A stretch of DNA of 64,000 nucleotides from Rhodococcus rhodochrous. Lineage in GTDB: Bacteria > Actinomycetota > Actinomycetes > Mycobacteriales > Mycobacteriaceae. Positions 34,612 through 44,930 of the stretch are shown here, in pieces; position 1 is the stretch's first letter, and the number at the start of each line of letters is the position of its first letter. The translations under genes and the position numbers were made by a program. The DNA is taken from assembly GCF_900187265.1 (NCBI RefSeq), contig NZ_LT906450.1:806001-870000 (forward strand). The letters are read 5' to 3'. Under the pieces are notes generated by a model. It made no database searches and had not been told where the DNA came from. It was given only the letters and a program-made list of their open reading frames with translations.

Positions 34612-35466
34612 ATGGCTGAGCGGGTGCTGGTGACGCTGGACGGCGAGGTGAGGGATGCGGACGCACCCCTTCTGCACGCCGACGATTTCGGTGTTCTTCG
34701 TGGCGACGGGGTGTTCGAGACGTTGCTCGTGCGAGGAGGCCGGGCGCGTGCGCTCGAACTGCATCTCGCCCGGCTCGCGGCGTCCGCGGCCGCCGCGCAG
34801 TTGCCCGAACCCGATCGCGACGACTGGCGGCTCGCCGTCGACGTGGCACTCGAACAGTGGGGCGCCGAGCAGGAGGGCGTGCTGCGCCTGGTCTACACGC
34901 GTGGTCGTGAGGGTGCCGACACGCCGACGGCCTTCCTGCTCGTGACGCCGGTGGCCGAGCGTGTCGGCATCGCACGGCGCGACGGCGTGTCCGTGGTGAC
35001 CCTCGAACGGGGTTTTTCGACCGATCTGGCGCAGAAGGCGCCGTGGCAGCTCCTCGGTGCCAAGACGCTGTCGTACGCGACGAACATGGCGGCACTGCGT
35101 CACGCCGAGTCGGTCGGCGCCGACGACGTGATCTTCGTCAGTGCCGAGGGCTACGTGCTCGAGGGTCCGCGGTCGACGGTGCTCGTCGCGCGTGGCCGGA
35201 CGTTGCTCACTCCGCCGCCGGAGCAGGGGATCCTCCCCGGCACCACGCAGCAGGCACTGTTCGACCTGGCGGGGGAGCGGGACTTCACGGTCCGGTACGA
35301 GCCGCTGCGCCCGGCGGATCTCGTCGTCGCCGACGGTGTCTGGCTGATCTCGAGCGTGGCGCTCGCGGTGCGGGTGCACACGCTCAACGGGCACGCGCTG
35401 GTCTCGCGGGTCCAGGAGGGCGAGATCGAAGGCCTCGTCGACGAGGCGGTCGACACCGCCGGGTGA
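34612..35466 (+). CDS. pabC: Aminodeoxychorismate lyase (class IV PLP enzyme)
   Basis: A 284-residue fold-type IV PLP enzyme that releases pyruvate from aminodeoxychorismate to give p-aminobenzoate for folate. It shows LHADDFGVLRGDGVFETLLV, the PLP lysine in QLLGAKTLSYATNMAALR, DDVIFVSAEGYVLEGPRSTV and LPGTTQQALF. The branched-chain aminotransferase family looks similar, but length and context (Rv0812 next to a ygfZ gene) favour PabC. The divergent folate-binding YgfZ makes a folate theme plausible. Confidence 0.85.
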   Translation: MAERVLVTLDGEVRDADAPLLHADDFGVLRGDGVFETLLVRGGRARALELHLARLAASAAAAQLPEPDRDDWRLAVDVALEQWGAEQEGVLRLVYTRGREGADTPTAFLLVTPVAERVGIARRDGVSVVTLERGFSTDLAQKAPWQLLGAKTLSYATNMAALRHAESVGADDVIFVSAEGYVLEGPRSTVLVARGRTLLTPPPEQGILPGTTQQALFDLAGERDFTVRYEPLRPADLVVADGVWLISSVALAVRVHTLNGHALVSRVQEGEIEGLVDEAVDTAG

Positions 35467-35560
35467 GTGAGGCGGGGTGTGCCCCCGCGGGTGATCCGTA
35501 TCCGATGTGACGTGAGTCCGATGTGTCGGGCGACACGAACGTGTTCCACTTCGCGCAATC

Positions 35561-35581
35561 GCTACTACATTCGGTAGTAGC
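35561..35581. promoter_or_regulatory. Inverted-repeat operator candidate upstream of cydA
   Basis: GCTACTAC and its exact complement GTAGTAGC are separated by ATTCG; the centre is about 112 bp before the cydA ATG. A half-site-like AGTACTAC follows at 35592-35599. TACTAC/GTAGTA dyads resemble sites of BlaI/CopY-type winged-helix repressors; this assignment is tentative. Confidence 0.55.
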
Positions 35582-35682
35582 AAGGCCGGAGCAGTACTAC
35601 CGGCGTGTCTTTGCGAACGAGAACCGCAGCGTCGGCCCCGCTCCGGATCTCCGTATCGACCCGGGCCTCACTCGGAGTGGCA

Positions 35683-37182
35683 ATGGACGTCTTGGATCTG
35701 TCCCGGTGGCAGTTCGGGATCACGACGGTGTATCACTTCATCCTCGTGCCGTTGACGATCGGCCTCGCGCCGCTCGTCGCGATCATGCAGACGATGTGGG
35801 TGGTCACCGGCAAGGACCACTGGTACCGCCTGACGAAGTTCTTCGGGAAAATGTTCCTGATCAACTTCGCGCTCGGTGTCGCGACCGGCATCGTGCAGGA
35901 ATTCCAGTTCGGCATGAACTGGAGCGAGTACTCCCGCTTCGTGGGCGACGTCTTCGGCGCACCCCTCGCCCTCGAAGGTCTCGTTGCCTTCTTCATGGAG
36001 TCGACATTCCTCGGCCTGTGGATCTTCGGCTGGACGCGCCTGCCGAAACTCGTTCACCTCGCGACCATCTGGCTCGTCGCGATCGGCGTGAACGCCTCCG
36101 CCTTCTTCATCATCGCGGCGAACTCGTTCATGCAGCATCCCGTCGGGGCCACCTACAACCCCGAGACCGGCCGCGCCGAGCTGACGAGCATCTGGGAACT
36201 GCTCACCAACAACACCGCGCTCGCAGCCTTCCCCCACGCGGTCGCCGGCGGCTTCCTCACCGCCGCAACCTTCGTCGCCGGCATCGGTGGCTGGTGGATG
36301 GTCCGCAACATGCGACGCGCCGCCGAGATCCGCACCTCGGAACCCGAGGAGGCCCAGCGCCTCGAGAACGACGCCCGCGGACTGTTCCGCCCCGTGACCC
36401 GCCTGGGCCTGATGGTCATGATCATCTCGGGCATCGGGTTGTTCGTCACCGGTGACGTCCAGGCCAAGCTCATGTTCGAGCAGCAGCCGATGAAGATGGC
36501 CTCGGCCGAGTCGCTGTGCCACACCGAGACCGACCCCAACTTCTCGATCCTCACGATCGGCACGCACAACGACTGCGACGGCGTCATCCACGTCCTCGAC
36601 GTGCCCTACGTGCTGCCCTTCCTCGCGCAGGGTGAGTTCAGCGGCGTGACCCTCCAGGGCGTCGAGGACCTGCAGGCGCAGTACGAACAGGAATTCGGCC
36701 CCGGCAACTACAAGCCCAACCTGTTCGTCACCTACTGGTCGTTCCGCGCGATGATCGGCCTCGCCGCCGGTTCCGCGGCCCTGGCCCTGGCCGGGCTGTG
36801 GGTCACCCGCAGCGGCCGGGTGCCCGACCAGAGGTGGTTCTCGACGCTGTCGCTCGTCGCGATCCCCACGCCCTTCCTCGCCAACAGTGCGGGCTGGATC
36901 TTCACCGAGATGGGCCGGCAGCCCTGGGTGGTGCATCCGAATCCCACGGGCGTGGACATGATCCGGCTCACCGTCGACCAAGGTGTCTCCGAGCATGCGG
37001 CCGGAACTGTGCTCACCTCGCTGATCGCCTTCACCCTCGTCTACGCGGCGCTCGGCGTGGTGTGGTTCTGGCTCATCCGCAAGTACGCGATGGAAGGCCC
37101 GCAGGAGCACGACGCGCAGCCGCCGGGCTCCGACGACGACACCGACGACACGCAGCCGAAACAGCTGTCCTTCGCGTACTAG
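35683..37182 (+). CDS. cydA: Cytochrome bd ubiquinol/menaquinol oxidase subunit I
   Basis: A 499-residue haem-bearing subunit of the high-affinity terminal oxidase, with nine or so membrane helices. The haem ligand His is in TTVYHFILVPLTIGL (near residue 19). GFRD-like conserved segments follow, FALGVATGIVQEFQFGMNW is typical of the family, and the signature MGRQPWVV is near residue 410. The quinol loop is short, as in actinobacterial CydA. ATG 35683 begins MDVLDLSRWQFG. It is the first gene of cydABDC, with cydB 12 bp downstream and an inverted repeat operator candidate upstream. Confidence 0.97.
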   Translation: MDVLDLSRWQFGITTVYHFILVPLTIGLAPLVAIMQTMWVVTGKDHWYRLTKFFGKMFLINFALGVATGIVQEFQFGMNWSEYSRFVGDVFGAPLALEGLVAFFMESTFLGLWIFGWTRLPKLVHLATIWLVAIGVNASAFFIIAANSFMQHPVGATYNPETGRAELTSIWELLTNNTALAAFPHAVAGGFLTAATFVAGIGGWWMVRNMRRAAEIRTSEPEEAQRLENDARGLFRPVTRLGLMVMIISGIGLFVTGDVQAKLMFEQQPMKMASAESLCHTETDPNFSILTIGTHNDCDGVIHVLDVPYVLPFLAQGEFSGVTLQGVEDLQAQYEQEFGPGNYKPNLFVTYWSFRAMIGLAAGSAALALAGLWVTRSGRVPDQRWFSTLSLVAIPTPFLANSAGWIFTEMGRQPWVVHPNPTGVDMIRLTVDQGVSEHAAGTVLTSLIAFTLVYAALGVVWFWLIRKYAMEGPQEHDAQPPGSDDDTDDTQPKQLSFAY

Positions 37183-37194
37183 GAGTGGGCGGAC

Positions 37195-38228
<1,034 letters not shown>

Positions 38229-38232
<4 letters not shown>

Positions 38233-39947
38233 GCATGACGCAGTCCGCCGCCCCCGCCGACGCGCCCGCGCGCCGGCGGGGTCCGGTGGACCCGCGGTTG
38301 TGGCGCTACTCGGCCGCAGCCCGCGGATATCTCGTCCTGACCGTGGTCACGTCGGTGGTCGACGTCGTGATGGTCGTCGTCACCGCACTCATGATCGGAC
38401 GGGTCCTCGCGGGCGTCATCACCACCGACGCCCGGTCCGTCGGCGACCGGACGACCGAACTGGCGATCCTAGCGGCGGCGATCGTCGTGCGGGTCGCGGT
38501 GACGTGGCTGCAGTCGCGGTATGCGCACCGGTCCGCGACCCGCGTGGTCGCCGAACTCGAACACGAGGTCCTCGATTCCGCGGCGAATCTGCCCCCGCGC
38601 GAACTCGACCCGCGACGCGACGAGATCGCGGTGGTTCTCACCCGCGGACTCGACGGGCTGAAGGAATATCTCACCGGCTATCTGCCGGCGCTGCTGCTGG
38701 CCGTGATCCTCACCCCGGTGACGATCGTCGTGATCGCCCTGCACGACCTCACCTCGGCGGTCATCGTCGTGATCACGCTGCCGCTCATCCCGATCTTCAT
38801 GATCCTCATCGGCCTGCTCACCAAGGGCAAGGCCGACCGCACCCTGCGCGCGATGACGACACTGTCGTCGCAACTGCTCGACCTCCTCGCGGGTCTTCCC
38901 ACGCTGCGCGCCCTCGGTCGTGAGAAGGGGCCCGCCGATCGCGTGCGCGAACTCGGCGACGAGCACCGCGCGACCACGATGTCGGCCCTGCGCGTGGCGT
39001 TCCTGTCCGGCACGGTCCTCGAATTCCTCGCGACGCTGTCCGTCGCCCTCGTCGCCGTGAGCATCGGCATGCGGCTCGTCTACGGGTCGATGCCCCTCGA
39101 GGCCGGCATCATCGCGTTGATCCTCGCGCCCGAGGCCTACCTCCCGCTGCGCACCGTCGGCAACAAGTTCCACGCCGCCGAGGACGGGATGGCGGCAGCC
39201 GACAAGGCGTTCGCCGTGCTCGACTCGGTGCCGGACGACGCCTCCTCGCGTCACGCCCCCACGGACGCGATCGGCACCGGCCGGGTCGCGAACTGCGAGA
39301 TCGCCTTCGACGGCGTCTCCGTGCCCGGCCGCGACGGCTGCGCCCCACACCGGCTCGACGCGATCTGCCGTCCCGGCCGGATCACCGCGTTCACCGGCGC
39401 CAACGGGGCCGGCAAATCCACCGCCCTGCTGGCGCTGCTCGGGCTCGCCGAGCCGAGTGAGGGGACCGTCACCGTCGACGGACGTCCCGTCGCGGGCGAC
39501 GAGAACTGGTGGTCGCAGGTTGCGTGGCTTCCGCAGCGGCCGGTGCTGCTGCCCGGCACGCTCGCCGACAACCTGCGACTCACCGGTGTCGACCCGGAGA
39601 CCACCGAACTCGACGACGTCTGCGCCGCCACCGGCTTCGACAGCGTGCTCGCCGAACTTCCGGACGGCTGGCGGACCGTCGTGGGGACCGGAGGCACGGG
39701 CCTGTCGCTCGGCCAACGTCAGCGACTGGCGCTCACCCGCACCCTCGCCTCCCCGCGCCCGGTCCTGCTGCTCGACGAACCCACGGCCCACCTCGACGAG
39801 GACACCGAGGCCACCGTCCTGTCCACGCTGCGCGGGCTCGCCGCGGCCGGCCGCACCGTGGTGGTCGTCGCGCATCGCTCCACCCTGCTCGCCATCGCGG
39901 ACGAGGTCGTCACCGTCCACGCAGGGCCGACGGAGGTGTCCCGATGA
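38229..39947 (+). CDS. cydD: ABC exporter subunit CydD (cytochrome bd assembly)
   Basis: A 572-residue half-transporter (six helices plus ATPase) that with CydC exports thiols such as cysteine or glutathione and binds haem, and is needed to assemble cytochrome bd. The ATPase domain shows Walker A GANGAGKST, ABC signature LSLGQRQR and Walker B PVLLLDEPTAHLDED. In this group the thiol may be a cysteine or mycothiol-related compound. GTG 38229 overlaps the cydB stop as GTGA; ATG 38235 is an alternative two codons on. It overlaps cydC by 4 bp. Confidence 0.95.
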
Positions 39948-41611
39948 AGGATCTGCGCCGGGCGATGGCCCTGCTCGAACTCGAGCCGCGCCGAGTGCTG
40001 CTCGCCGTCCTCGCCGGAGTCGCGACCCTCGGCAGTGCCCTGCTGCTCGCCGGTCTCTCGGCGTGGCTGATCGTGCGGGCATGGGAGATGCCGCCCGTCC
40101 TGGACCTGACCGTCGCGGTCGTCGCGGTGCGGGCGCTGGGCATCTCCCGCGGGTTGTTCCGCTACTTCGAACGACTCGCAACGCACGAGACCGCGCTGCG
40201 CGGCACCACCTCGGCCCGCGCGAATCTCTACCGGCGACTCGCGGACGGCGACCCGGCCGCCACCCTGGGCCTGGGACGCGGCGACCTGCTCGCGCGCACC
40301 GGTGCCGACGTCGACGCTCTCGGCGACGTCGTGGTGCGCGCACTCGTGCCCATCGCCGTCGCGGCCGTGCTCTCCCTCGCGGCGGTCGTGACCCTCACCG
40401 TCATCGCTCCCGCCGCCGGCGTGGTCCTCGCCGCGGCGCTGCTCGTCGCCGGACTGCTCGCACCGTGGCTGTCCGCCCGCGCCGCGGCCCGCGCGGACGC
40501 CGATGCGAACGCCGCACGGACCCGGTTCACCGAGGACGCGGTCACGGTGCTGGACCACGCGGCGGAACTGCGGGTCGCGGGACGGCTCGACACACTCACC
40601 CGGCGGGCCCGCGCCGCGAACGTCGCCTCCGTCCGTGCCACCGACCGCTCTGCGGTCCCCGCGGCGTTCGCCGACGCGGCCGCACCCCTCGCGGTCGGCG
40701 CGAGTGTGCTCGGTGCCCTCCTCGTCGGTATCGCCGTCTTCGGCTCCGGTCCGGCGGCCATGAGCCCGACGACACTCGGCATCCTCGTCCTGCTGCCGCT
40801 GTCGGCGTTCGAGGCCACCGCCGTCCTCCCGGCAGCCGCGCAGACCCTCAATCGCGCACGCCTGGCGGCCGGTCGCATCACGGAGATGCTCGACCGCGCC
40901 GACAGGACGGTGCCGCACGGCACCGAACCGGCCGACGGACCCGGCCGGCTACGTGCGGTGGGTCTGCGAGGCGGATGGCCCGGCGGACCGTCCACTGAAC
41001 CGGTCGACCTCGACCTGCGGCCGGGCTGTCGCGTCGCGATCGTGGGCGGCAGCGGCAGCGGCAAGACCACCGTGCTCATGACGCTCGCGGGCCTGCTCGC
41101 CCCACGCGGAGGCGCAGTGACGCTCGACGATGTCGACCTCGCGGACATCGATCCCGCGGCCCTGCGCCGGAAGATCGGCTTCTTCGCGGAGGACGCCCAC
41201 CTGTTCGACACGTCGATCCTCGAGAACCTGCGTGTCGCGCGGGGCGACGTGGACGAGGGCGAAGCACTGGCCGCCCTCGGCACCGTGGGGCTGGGGGAGT
41301 GGGTGGACGGACTCCCGAAGGGAGTCCACACCGTCCTGGGGGCCGGAGCCCGCACGGTCTCCGGTGGGCAGCGCCGTCGCCTCCTGCTGGCCCGGGCTCT
41401 GCTGTCGCCCGCACGGATCCTGCTGCTCGACGAACCCACGGAACATCTCGACGACGAGAGCGCCGACCTGATGCAGCGACTCCTCCTGGACCGCGACGCA
41501 CGCTTGGTCGGCCCCGAGCGCACCGTCGTGGTGGTCACCCACCGTCTGCCCGCGGATACCGCCGCCGACCTGGTCGTTCGCGTCGAGAAAAATGCGTTGC
41601 CCGCCTCGTGA
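39944..41611 (+). CDS. cydC: ABC exporter subunit CydC (cytochrome bd assembly)
   Basis: A 555-residue partner of CydD. The membrane domain begins after a short basic head (MKDLRRAMALLELEPRRVL) and contains LLLAGLSAWLIVRAWEMPP and RALGISRGLFRYFERLATH, the latter typical of CydC. The ATPase domain has GGSGSGKTT, SGGQRRRLLLARALLS and LLLDEPTEHLDDES. The start overlaps the cydD stop as ATGA. It is the last gene of cydABDC. A mini-ORF with a perfect Shine-Dalgarno sequence follows 46 bp later. Confidence 0.95.
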   Translation: MKDLRRAMALLELEPRRVLLAVLAGVATLGSALLLAGLSAWLIVRAWEMPPVLDLTVAVVAVRALGISRGLFRYFERLATHETALRGTTSARANLYRRLADGDPAATLGLGRGDLLARTGADVDALGDVVVRALVPIAVAAVLSLAAVVTLTVIAPAAGVVLAAALLVAGLLAPWLSARAAARADADANAARTRFTEDAVTVLDHAAELRVAGRLDTLTRRARAANVASVRATDRSAVPAAFADAAAPLAVGASVLGALLVGIAVFGSGPAAMSPTTLGILVLLPLSAFEATAVLPAAAQTLNRARLAAGRITEMLDRADRTVPHGTEPADGPGRLRAVGLRGGWPGGPSTEPVDLDLRPGCRVAIVGGSGSGKTTVLMTLAGLLAPRGGAVTLDDVDLADIDPAALRRKIGFFAEDAHLFDTSILENLRVARGDVDEGEALAALGTVGLGEWVDGLPKGVHTVLGAGARTVSGGQRRRLLLARALLSPARILLLDEPTEHLDDESADLMQRLLLDRDARLVGPERTVVVVTHRLPADTAADLVVRVEKNALPAS

Positions 41612-41619
41612 ACGAAGCG

Positions 41620-41625
41620 TAGTTT
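41620..41625 (+). promoter_or_regulatory. -10 box for the mini-ORF and BCCT leader
   Basis: TAGTTT nine bases after the cydC stop and 38 bases before the GTG of the 12-codon ORF. If used, it gives a transcript with a leader of about 230 bases before the BCCT gene. Confidence 0.4.
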
Positions 41626-41657
41626 CGCTGGTACACGAGGAAGGAGGTGGTCTGGAA

Positions 41658-41696
41658 GTGATTGATATTCGGACGCGTGAGGTGGCTACCCGCTAG
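41658..41696 (+). CDS. 12-codon mini-ORF with perfect Shine-Dalgarno (possible leader peptide)
   Basis: GTG ATT GAT ATT … CGC TAG encodes MIDIRTREVATR. The ribosome-binding site AAGGAGGTGG at 41641-41650 is an essentially full match to the 3' end of 16S rRNA and stands out from every other gene in the window. The sequence after it (41697-41865) contains nested inverted repeats, so the arrangement looks like a regulatory leader peptide for the BCCT transporter gene. It is too short for a conventional gene call. No amino acid is enriched enough to name an effector, although there are three Arg codons in 12. Confidence 0.55.
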   Translation: MIDIRTREVATR

Positions 41697-41758
41697 CTGC
41701 TTGCCGACGACGGAATTCACCGACCGCGCGCGGCTGGCGAATCCCAGGTAGTCACCCG

Positions 41759-41833
41759 GCCCCCGAGTCCCCGGTCCGTCCGATCGGGACCGCCGACTGC
41801 GGAGCGATCCGTGCGGTGGTGCGGCTCGGGGGC
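41759..41833 (+). promoter_or_regulatory. Structured leader upstream of the BCCT gene
   Basis: An outer stem joins GCCCCCGAG (41759-41767) with CTCGGGGGC (41825-41833). An inner stem joins CGGTCC (41772-41777) with GGACCG (41787-41792). Nested stems between a mini-ORF and a transporter start suggest attenuation or a riboswitch-like element. No known riboswitch family is recognised. Confidence 0.45.
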
Positions 41834-41865
41834 TGTTCGCATTTCGGGCAAGATCGGCGTTTCGG

Positions 41866-43700
41866 GTGTGCAAGTTCGTCCGTTTTGGGTACACCGGTTT
41901 GGTGCCGATACTTCAAAAAGCTCACGATTCGTTAAGATTGCGCACGTCACCGGGCGTTTTCTTCTCTTCTGCGCTCATCGCGCTGCTCTTCGTCGTACTC
42001 ACGATCCTGTTCACCGACGGCGTCGATTCGATCTTCAGTACCGCGTCCAACTGGATCATGACGAACCTCGGATGGTTCTACATCCTGGGCGTCACGACCT
42101 TCCTGCTCTTCCTCGTCGGAATCGCCTTCACTCATTACGGTCGGGTCCGGCTCGGCGGTGACGACGAGCGACCCGAGCACTCGACTCTGGCGTGGTTCGC
42201 CATGTTGTTCGCCGCCGGTATCGGCACGATCCTCATGTTCTGGGTGTCGCCGAGCCGATCTCCCACTTCGCGAACCCGCCCATGCAGGACGTCGAGCCGG
42301 AGTCCGTGGAGGCCGCGGAAGAGGCCATGGGCTTCGCGCTCTACCACTTCGGACTGCACACCTGGACGATCTTCGCCCTGCCCGGCCTGGGCTTCGGTTA
42401 CTTCATCTACAAGCGGCACCTGCCGCCGCGCGTCAGCTCGATCTTCGCGCCCCTGCTCGGGGGCCGCATCTACGGCCCGATCGGCAAGACCATCGACGTC
42501 GTCGCGATCATCGGCACGGTTTTCGGTGTCGCGACCTCGGTCGGCCTGGGCACCCTGCAGATCAACGCCGGTCTCGCGCAGCTGTTCGACATCCAGGAAT
42601 CCGGGGTCGTCCAGATCGCCCTCATCGCGCTCGTGACGGTGATGGCCGGCATCTCGGTCGCCCTCGGTCTCGACAAGGGCATCAAACGCCTGTCGAACAT
42701 CAACATCGGCATGGCCGTCATGCTGCTGGTCTTCGTGGTCGTCACCGGACCGAGTCTGTTCCTGCTCAAGGGCATGATCGAGTCTGCCGGGATCTACGCC
42801 GAGGCCCTGCCGCGTCTAGCGTTCTGGAACGACACCTTCGCCGACTCGGGCTGGCAGAACACTTGGACCGTCTTCTACTGGGCGTGGACCATCACCTGGT
42901 CGCCCTTCGTCGGTATCTTCATCGCTCGCATCTCGCGAGGCCGCACCATCCGCGAGTTCGTCGGCGGTGTCCTCGGTCTGCCCGTGCTGTTCTCGGTGAT
43001 CTGGTTCAGCATCTTCGGGATGGGCTCGTTCCACATCGAGCTCGAGGGCGAGGGTGGACTCGTCGAACGTGTCGTGGACGCCGGCGACATCCCGGGTGCC
43101 TTGTTCGAGTTCCTCGGCAACTTCCCGCTCACCGGCCTGGTGTCCGGCATCGCGATCATCCTGGTGGTGATCTTCTTCGTCACCTCGGTGGACTCGACGT
43201 CGATGGTGCTCGACATGATGGCCTCCGGGCACGAGGAGAAGGCGCCCATCCACCAGCGCCTGTTCTGGGCGGTGCTCATGGGCCTGGTCGCAGCGACCAT
43301 GCTCGTCGCTACCGGTAAGGACGGGCTCGACGCCCTGCAACAGGTCATCACCGTGGTGGGCCTGCCGTTCTTCGTGATGGGCTTCATCATGATGTACAGC
43401 CTGGTACGCGGCATCCGCGAGGACCTAGGCGAGCGGCCGGAACCGGTCACCCGCCAGTGGCCCGAGGTGCGATCGGCCGAGGAACTCGAGGCGGCCGAGG
43501 AACTGCCCGCTCCCGAGGTCGTCGTCCAGACCAGGGCCATCCCCGACGAGAACGAGAACGAGAACGCCGCCGAGGATGCCGAAGACGTCGGCGTCCACCG
43601 GGTCCATGCCGGCGAACCCGATGCGCTCCGTGCACGAGGCGACGGTGAGCATGCCGACAAGAAGAGCACCACCGGCACGACGGTCGTCGAGGAGAACTGA
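41866..43700 (+). pseudogene. BCCT-family (choline/glycine betaine) transporter, frameshifted
   Basis: A betaine/choline/carnitine transporter of about 610 residues split by one frameshift. The first frame (41866-42243) covers TM1-TM3 and ends at LAWFAMLFAAGIGTILMFW. The second frame continues exactly where expected with GVAEPISHFANPPM and runs to 43700 through the BCCT core (GFGYFIYKRHLPPRV, WAWTITWSPFVGIFIARISR). One G appears lost from the run at 42240-42243: TGGGTGTC should be TGGGGTGTC. The long acidic tail (from about 43480) is typical of osmoregulated BCCT carriers. The start is uncertain (GTG 41866 or GTG 41902). A single-base sequencing error would restore the gene. Confidence 0.85.
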
Positions 43701-43705
43701 GAAAA

Positions 43706-43749
43706 ACGGTCCGGGTCTGTTCCTCCACAGGGGAACAGACCTGGACCGT
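43706..43749. terminator. Terminator between BCCT and nitrobindin genes
   Basis: A hairpin with outer arms ACGGTCC/GGACCGT and inner arms GGTCTGTTCC/GGAACAGACC, 6 bases after the BCCT stop. It is placed to serve both convergent genes. Confidence 0.8.
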
Positions 43750-43775
43750 TCGAATCTCGGAAGAAAGAGGCTCGG

Positions 43776-44438
43776 TCAGCCGATGTGGCGTGACAGACGG
43801 GCAGACATCCGGGGCTTCAGTTCGCCGTCGGCGGTGACGCGCTCCTCGACGTAGGCGAGGTCGCCGCCGTCGACGATGCCGTAGAGGCGCTTGGCGCCAC
43901 CGACGACCTCACCGGACTTGGTGCGGATCACGACGTCGGTCGCGAGCTCCCACGAGGACTGGGTGAGTGCGGTGCCGTAGTACAGCTCGACGACGCCGGA
44001 GCTGTGCGTCAGCAGCAGTTCGAGCGTCTCGGGATCGTCGCTGTCGGGCGCGCCCGTTCCGGACACGCGCCAGAAGCCGCTCTCGCGCCGATCCTCGCCC
44101 ACGTATTCACCCGAGTCGTCGAGACGCCACGTGCGCGACTCCCACACCAGATACGCGCCGCCGTTGTGCGCGACGGTGATCTGCTGACCGAACGGATAGT
44201 CGCCGGTCTCGGGATCGTTGGCCTCACCCTCGCCGCGCCACACACCGACCAAGGGAAGGACGGCGAGCAGGGCAGGACTCAGGTCGGGGCCGAGCCGCAG
44301 GTTCGCGGTGTCCTCGGCGCCCGGCAGCCCGGCCAGGACGGGAAGGTTCAGCTCGGCGGTGACGCGAGCGCGCTCGGCGGCCCGGGCTATCGCCTCGTCG
44401 CCGCTACGCCGCTGGGCGTCCGATCCGTCGTTCGTCAC
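43776..44438 (-). CDS. Nitrobindin-like FABP-family haem protein (DUF1794)
   Basis: A 220-residue beta-barrel protein homologous in plan to Rv0813c. The barrel begins [21 protein letters not shown], the family hallmark GxWxGxG, followed by [25 protein letters not shown] and [18 protein letters not shown] His near the C-terminus (LSRHIG) fits the proximal haem ligand position of nitrobindins, which bind ferric haem and scavenge nitric oxide or peroxynitrite. The GTG start at 44438 overlaps the stop of a 32-residue membrane peptide gene as GTGA. Confidence 0.88.
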   Translation of the reverse strand: MTNDGSDAQRRSGDEAIARAAERARVTAELNLPVLAGLPGAEDTANLRLGPDLSPALLAVLPLVGVWRGEGEANDPETGDYPFGQQITVAHNGGAYLVWESRTWRLDDSGEYVGEDRRESGFWRVSGTGAPDSDDPETLELLLTHSSGVVELYYGTALTQSSWELATDVVIRTKSGEVVGGAKRLYGIVDGGDLAYVEERVTADGELKPRMSARLSRHIG

Positions 44439-44533
44439 GATCCGTCGGAGACCACGCGGTAGATGGTGTACAGCGCGAACCAGGTGATGAGGAGCGCCGC
44501 GGCGACCAGCAGAATTTCGAAGAAGATGACCAC
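44435..44533 (-). CDS. 32-residue leaderless membrane peptide upstream of the nitrobindin gene
   Basis: GTG 44533 encodes [15 protein letters not shown] followed by [17 protein letters not shown]: one hydrophobic helix of about 23 residues with a short polar tail. Support is strong for so small a gene. A TAGAAT -10 box lies exactly six bases upstream (leaderless), and its TGA overlaps the nitrobindin GTG as GTGA. Hydrophobicity is continuous, and the only charges in the helix flanks are a Glu and an Arg. It may be a membrane partner of the haem protein or simply couple its translation. Homologues should be sought beside DUF1794 genes in other Nocardiaceae. Confidence 0.75.
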   Translation of the reverse strand: MVIFFEILLVAAALLITWFALYTIYRVVSDGS

Positions 44534-44539
44534 GCGGTC

Positions 44540-44545
44540 ATTCTA
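44540..44545 (-). promoter_or_regulatory. -10 box of the membrane peptide/nitrobindin operon
   Basis: TAGAAT on the minus strand, six bases before GTG 44533, gives a leaderless transcript that covers the 32-residue peptide and nitrobindin genes. Confidence 0.6.
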
Positions 44546-44567
44546 GACAACGTCTTTTCGGGTACGA

Positions 44568-44603
44568 CGAAGGGCTCCGCTCCTGATGGAGCAGAGCCCT
44601 TCG
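44568..44603 (-). terminator. Terminator of the cysA2-sseC operon
   Basis: Arms CGAAGGGCTC and GAGCCCTTCG with an inner GCTCC/GGAGC stem, 20 bases beyond the sseC stop (which is at 44623 on the minus strand). Confidence 0.75.
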
Positions 44604-44622
44604 ACGAGGTGTTCCGGCCGGA

Positions 44623-44928
44623 TTACTTCGCGACCGTCACGTCCACGTTGTGCACGCCGGGAGCGGTGGGGCTCACGGTGGAGGTGCCGTTGCCGGAGCT
44701 CGACAGGGCGCGGATCTTCCAGTCGCCGGGGGCGGCGAAGAAACGGAAGTCGCCGGTCGCGGAGGCGACGACCTCGGCGGTGAACTCGTCGGTGCCGTCG
44801 AGCAGGCGCACGAAGGCACCGCCCACGGGCTCACCGTCGGCGTTCAGGACACGGCCGGTGATGACCGTCTCCTTCTCGGTGTCGACGCCGGCGGGCAGGG
44901 TCTGGGTCTGGACAGGGGCTCCGCACAT
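44623..44928 (-). CDS. sseC: SseC-like DUF1416 protein
   Basis: A 101-residue protein that always accompanies the CysA2-type sulfurtransferase in Mycobacteriales (Rv0814c/Rv3118). It starts MCGAPVQTQTLP with a Cys at position 2, then a carboxypeptidase-regulatory-like beta-sandwich: KETVITGRVLNADGEPVGGA, FVRLLDGTDEFTAEVVAS, FRFFAAPGDWKIRAL. The N-terminal Cys is a candidate sulfur acceptor. It follows cysA2 with a 2-bp gap. The role in sulfur transfer is inferred from gene pairing. Confidence 0.9.
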   Translation of the reverse strand: MCGAPVQTQTLPAGVDTEKETVITGRVLNADGEPVGGAFVRLLDGTDEFTAEVVASATGDFRFFAAPGDWKIRALSSSGNGTSTVSPTAPGVHNVDVTVAK

Positions 44929-44930
44929 GA

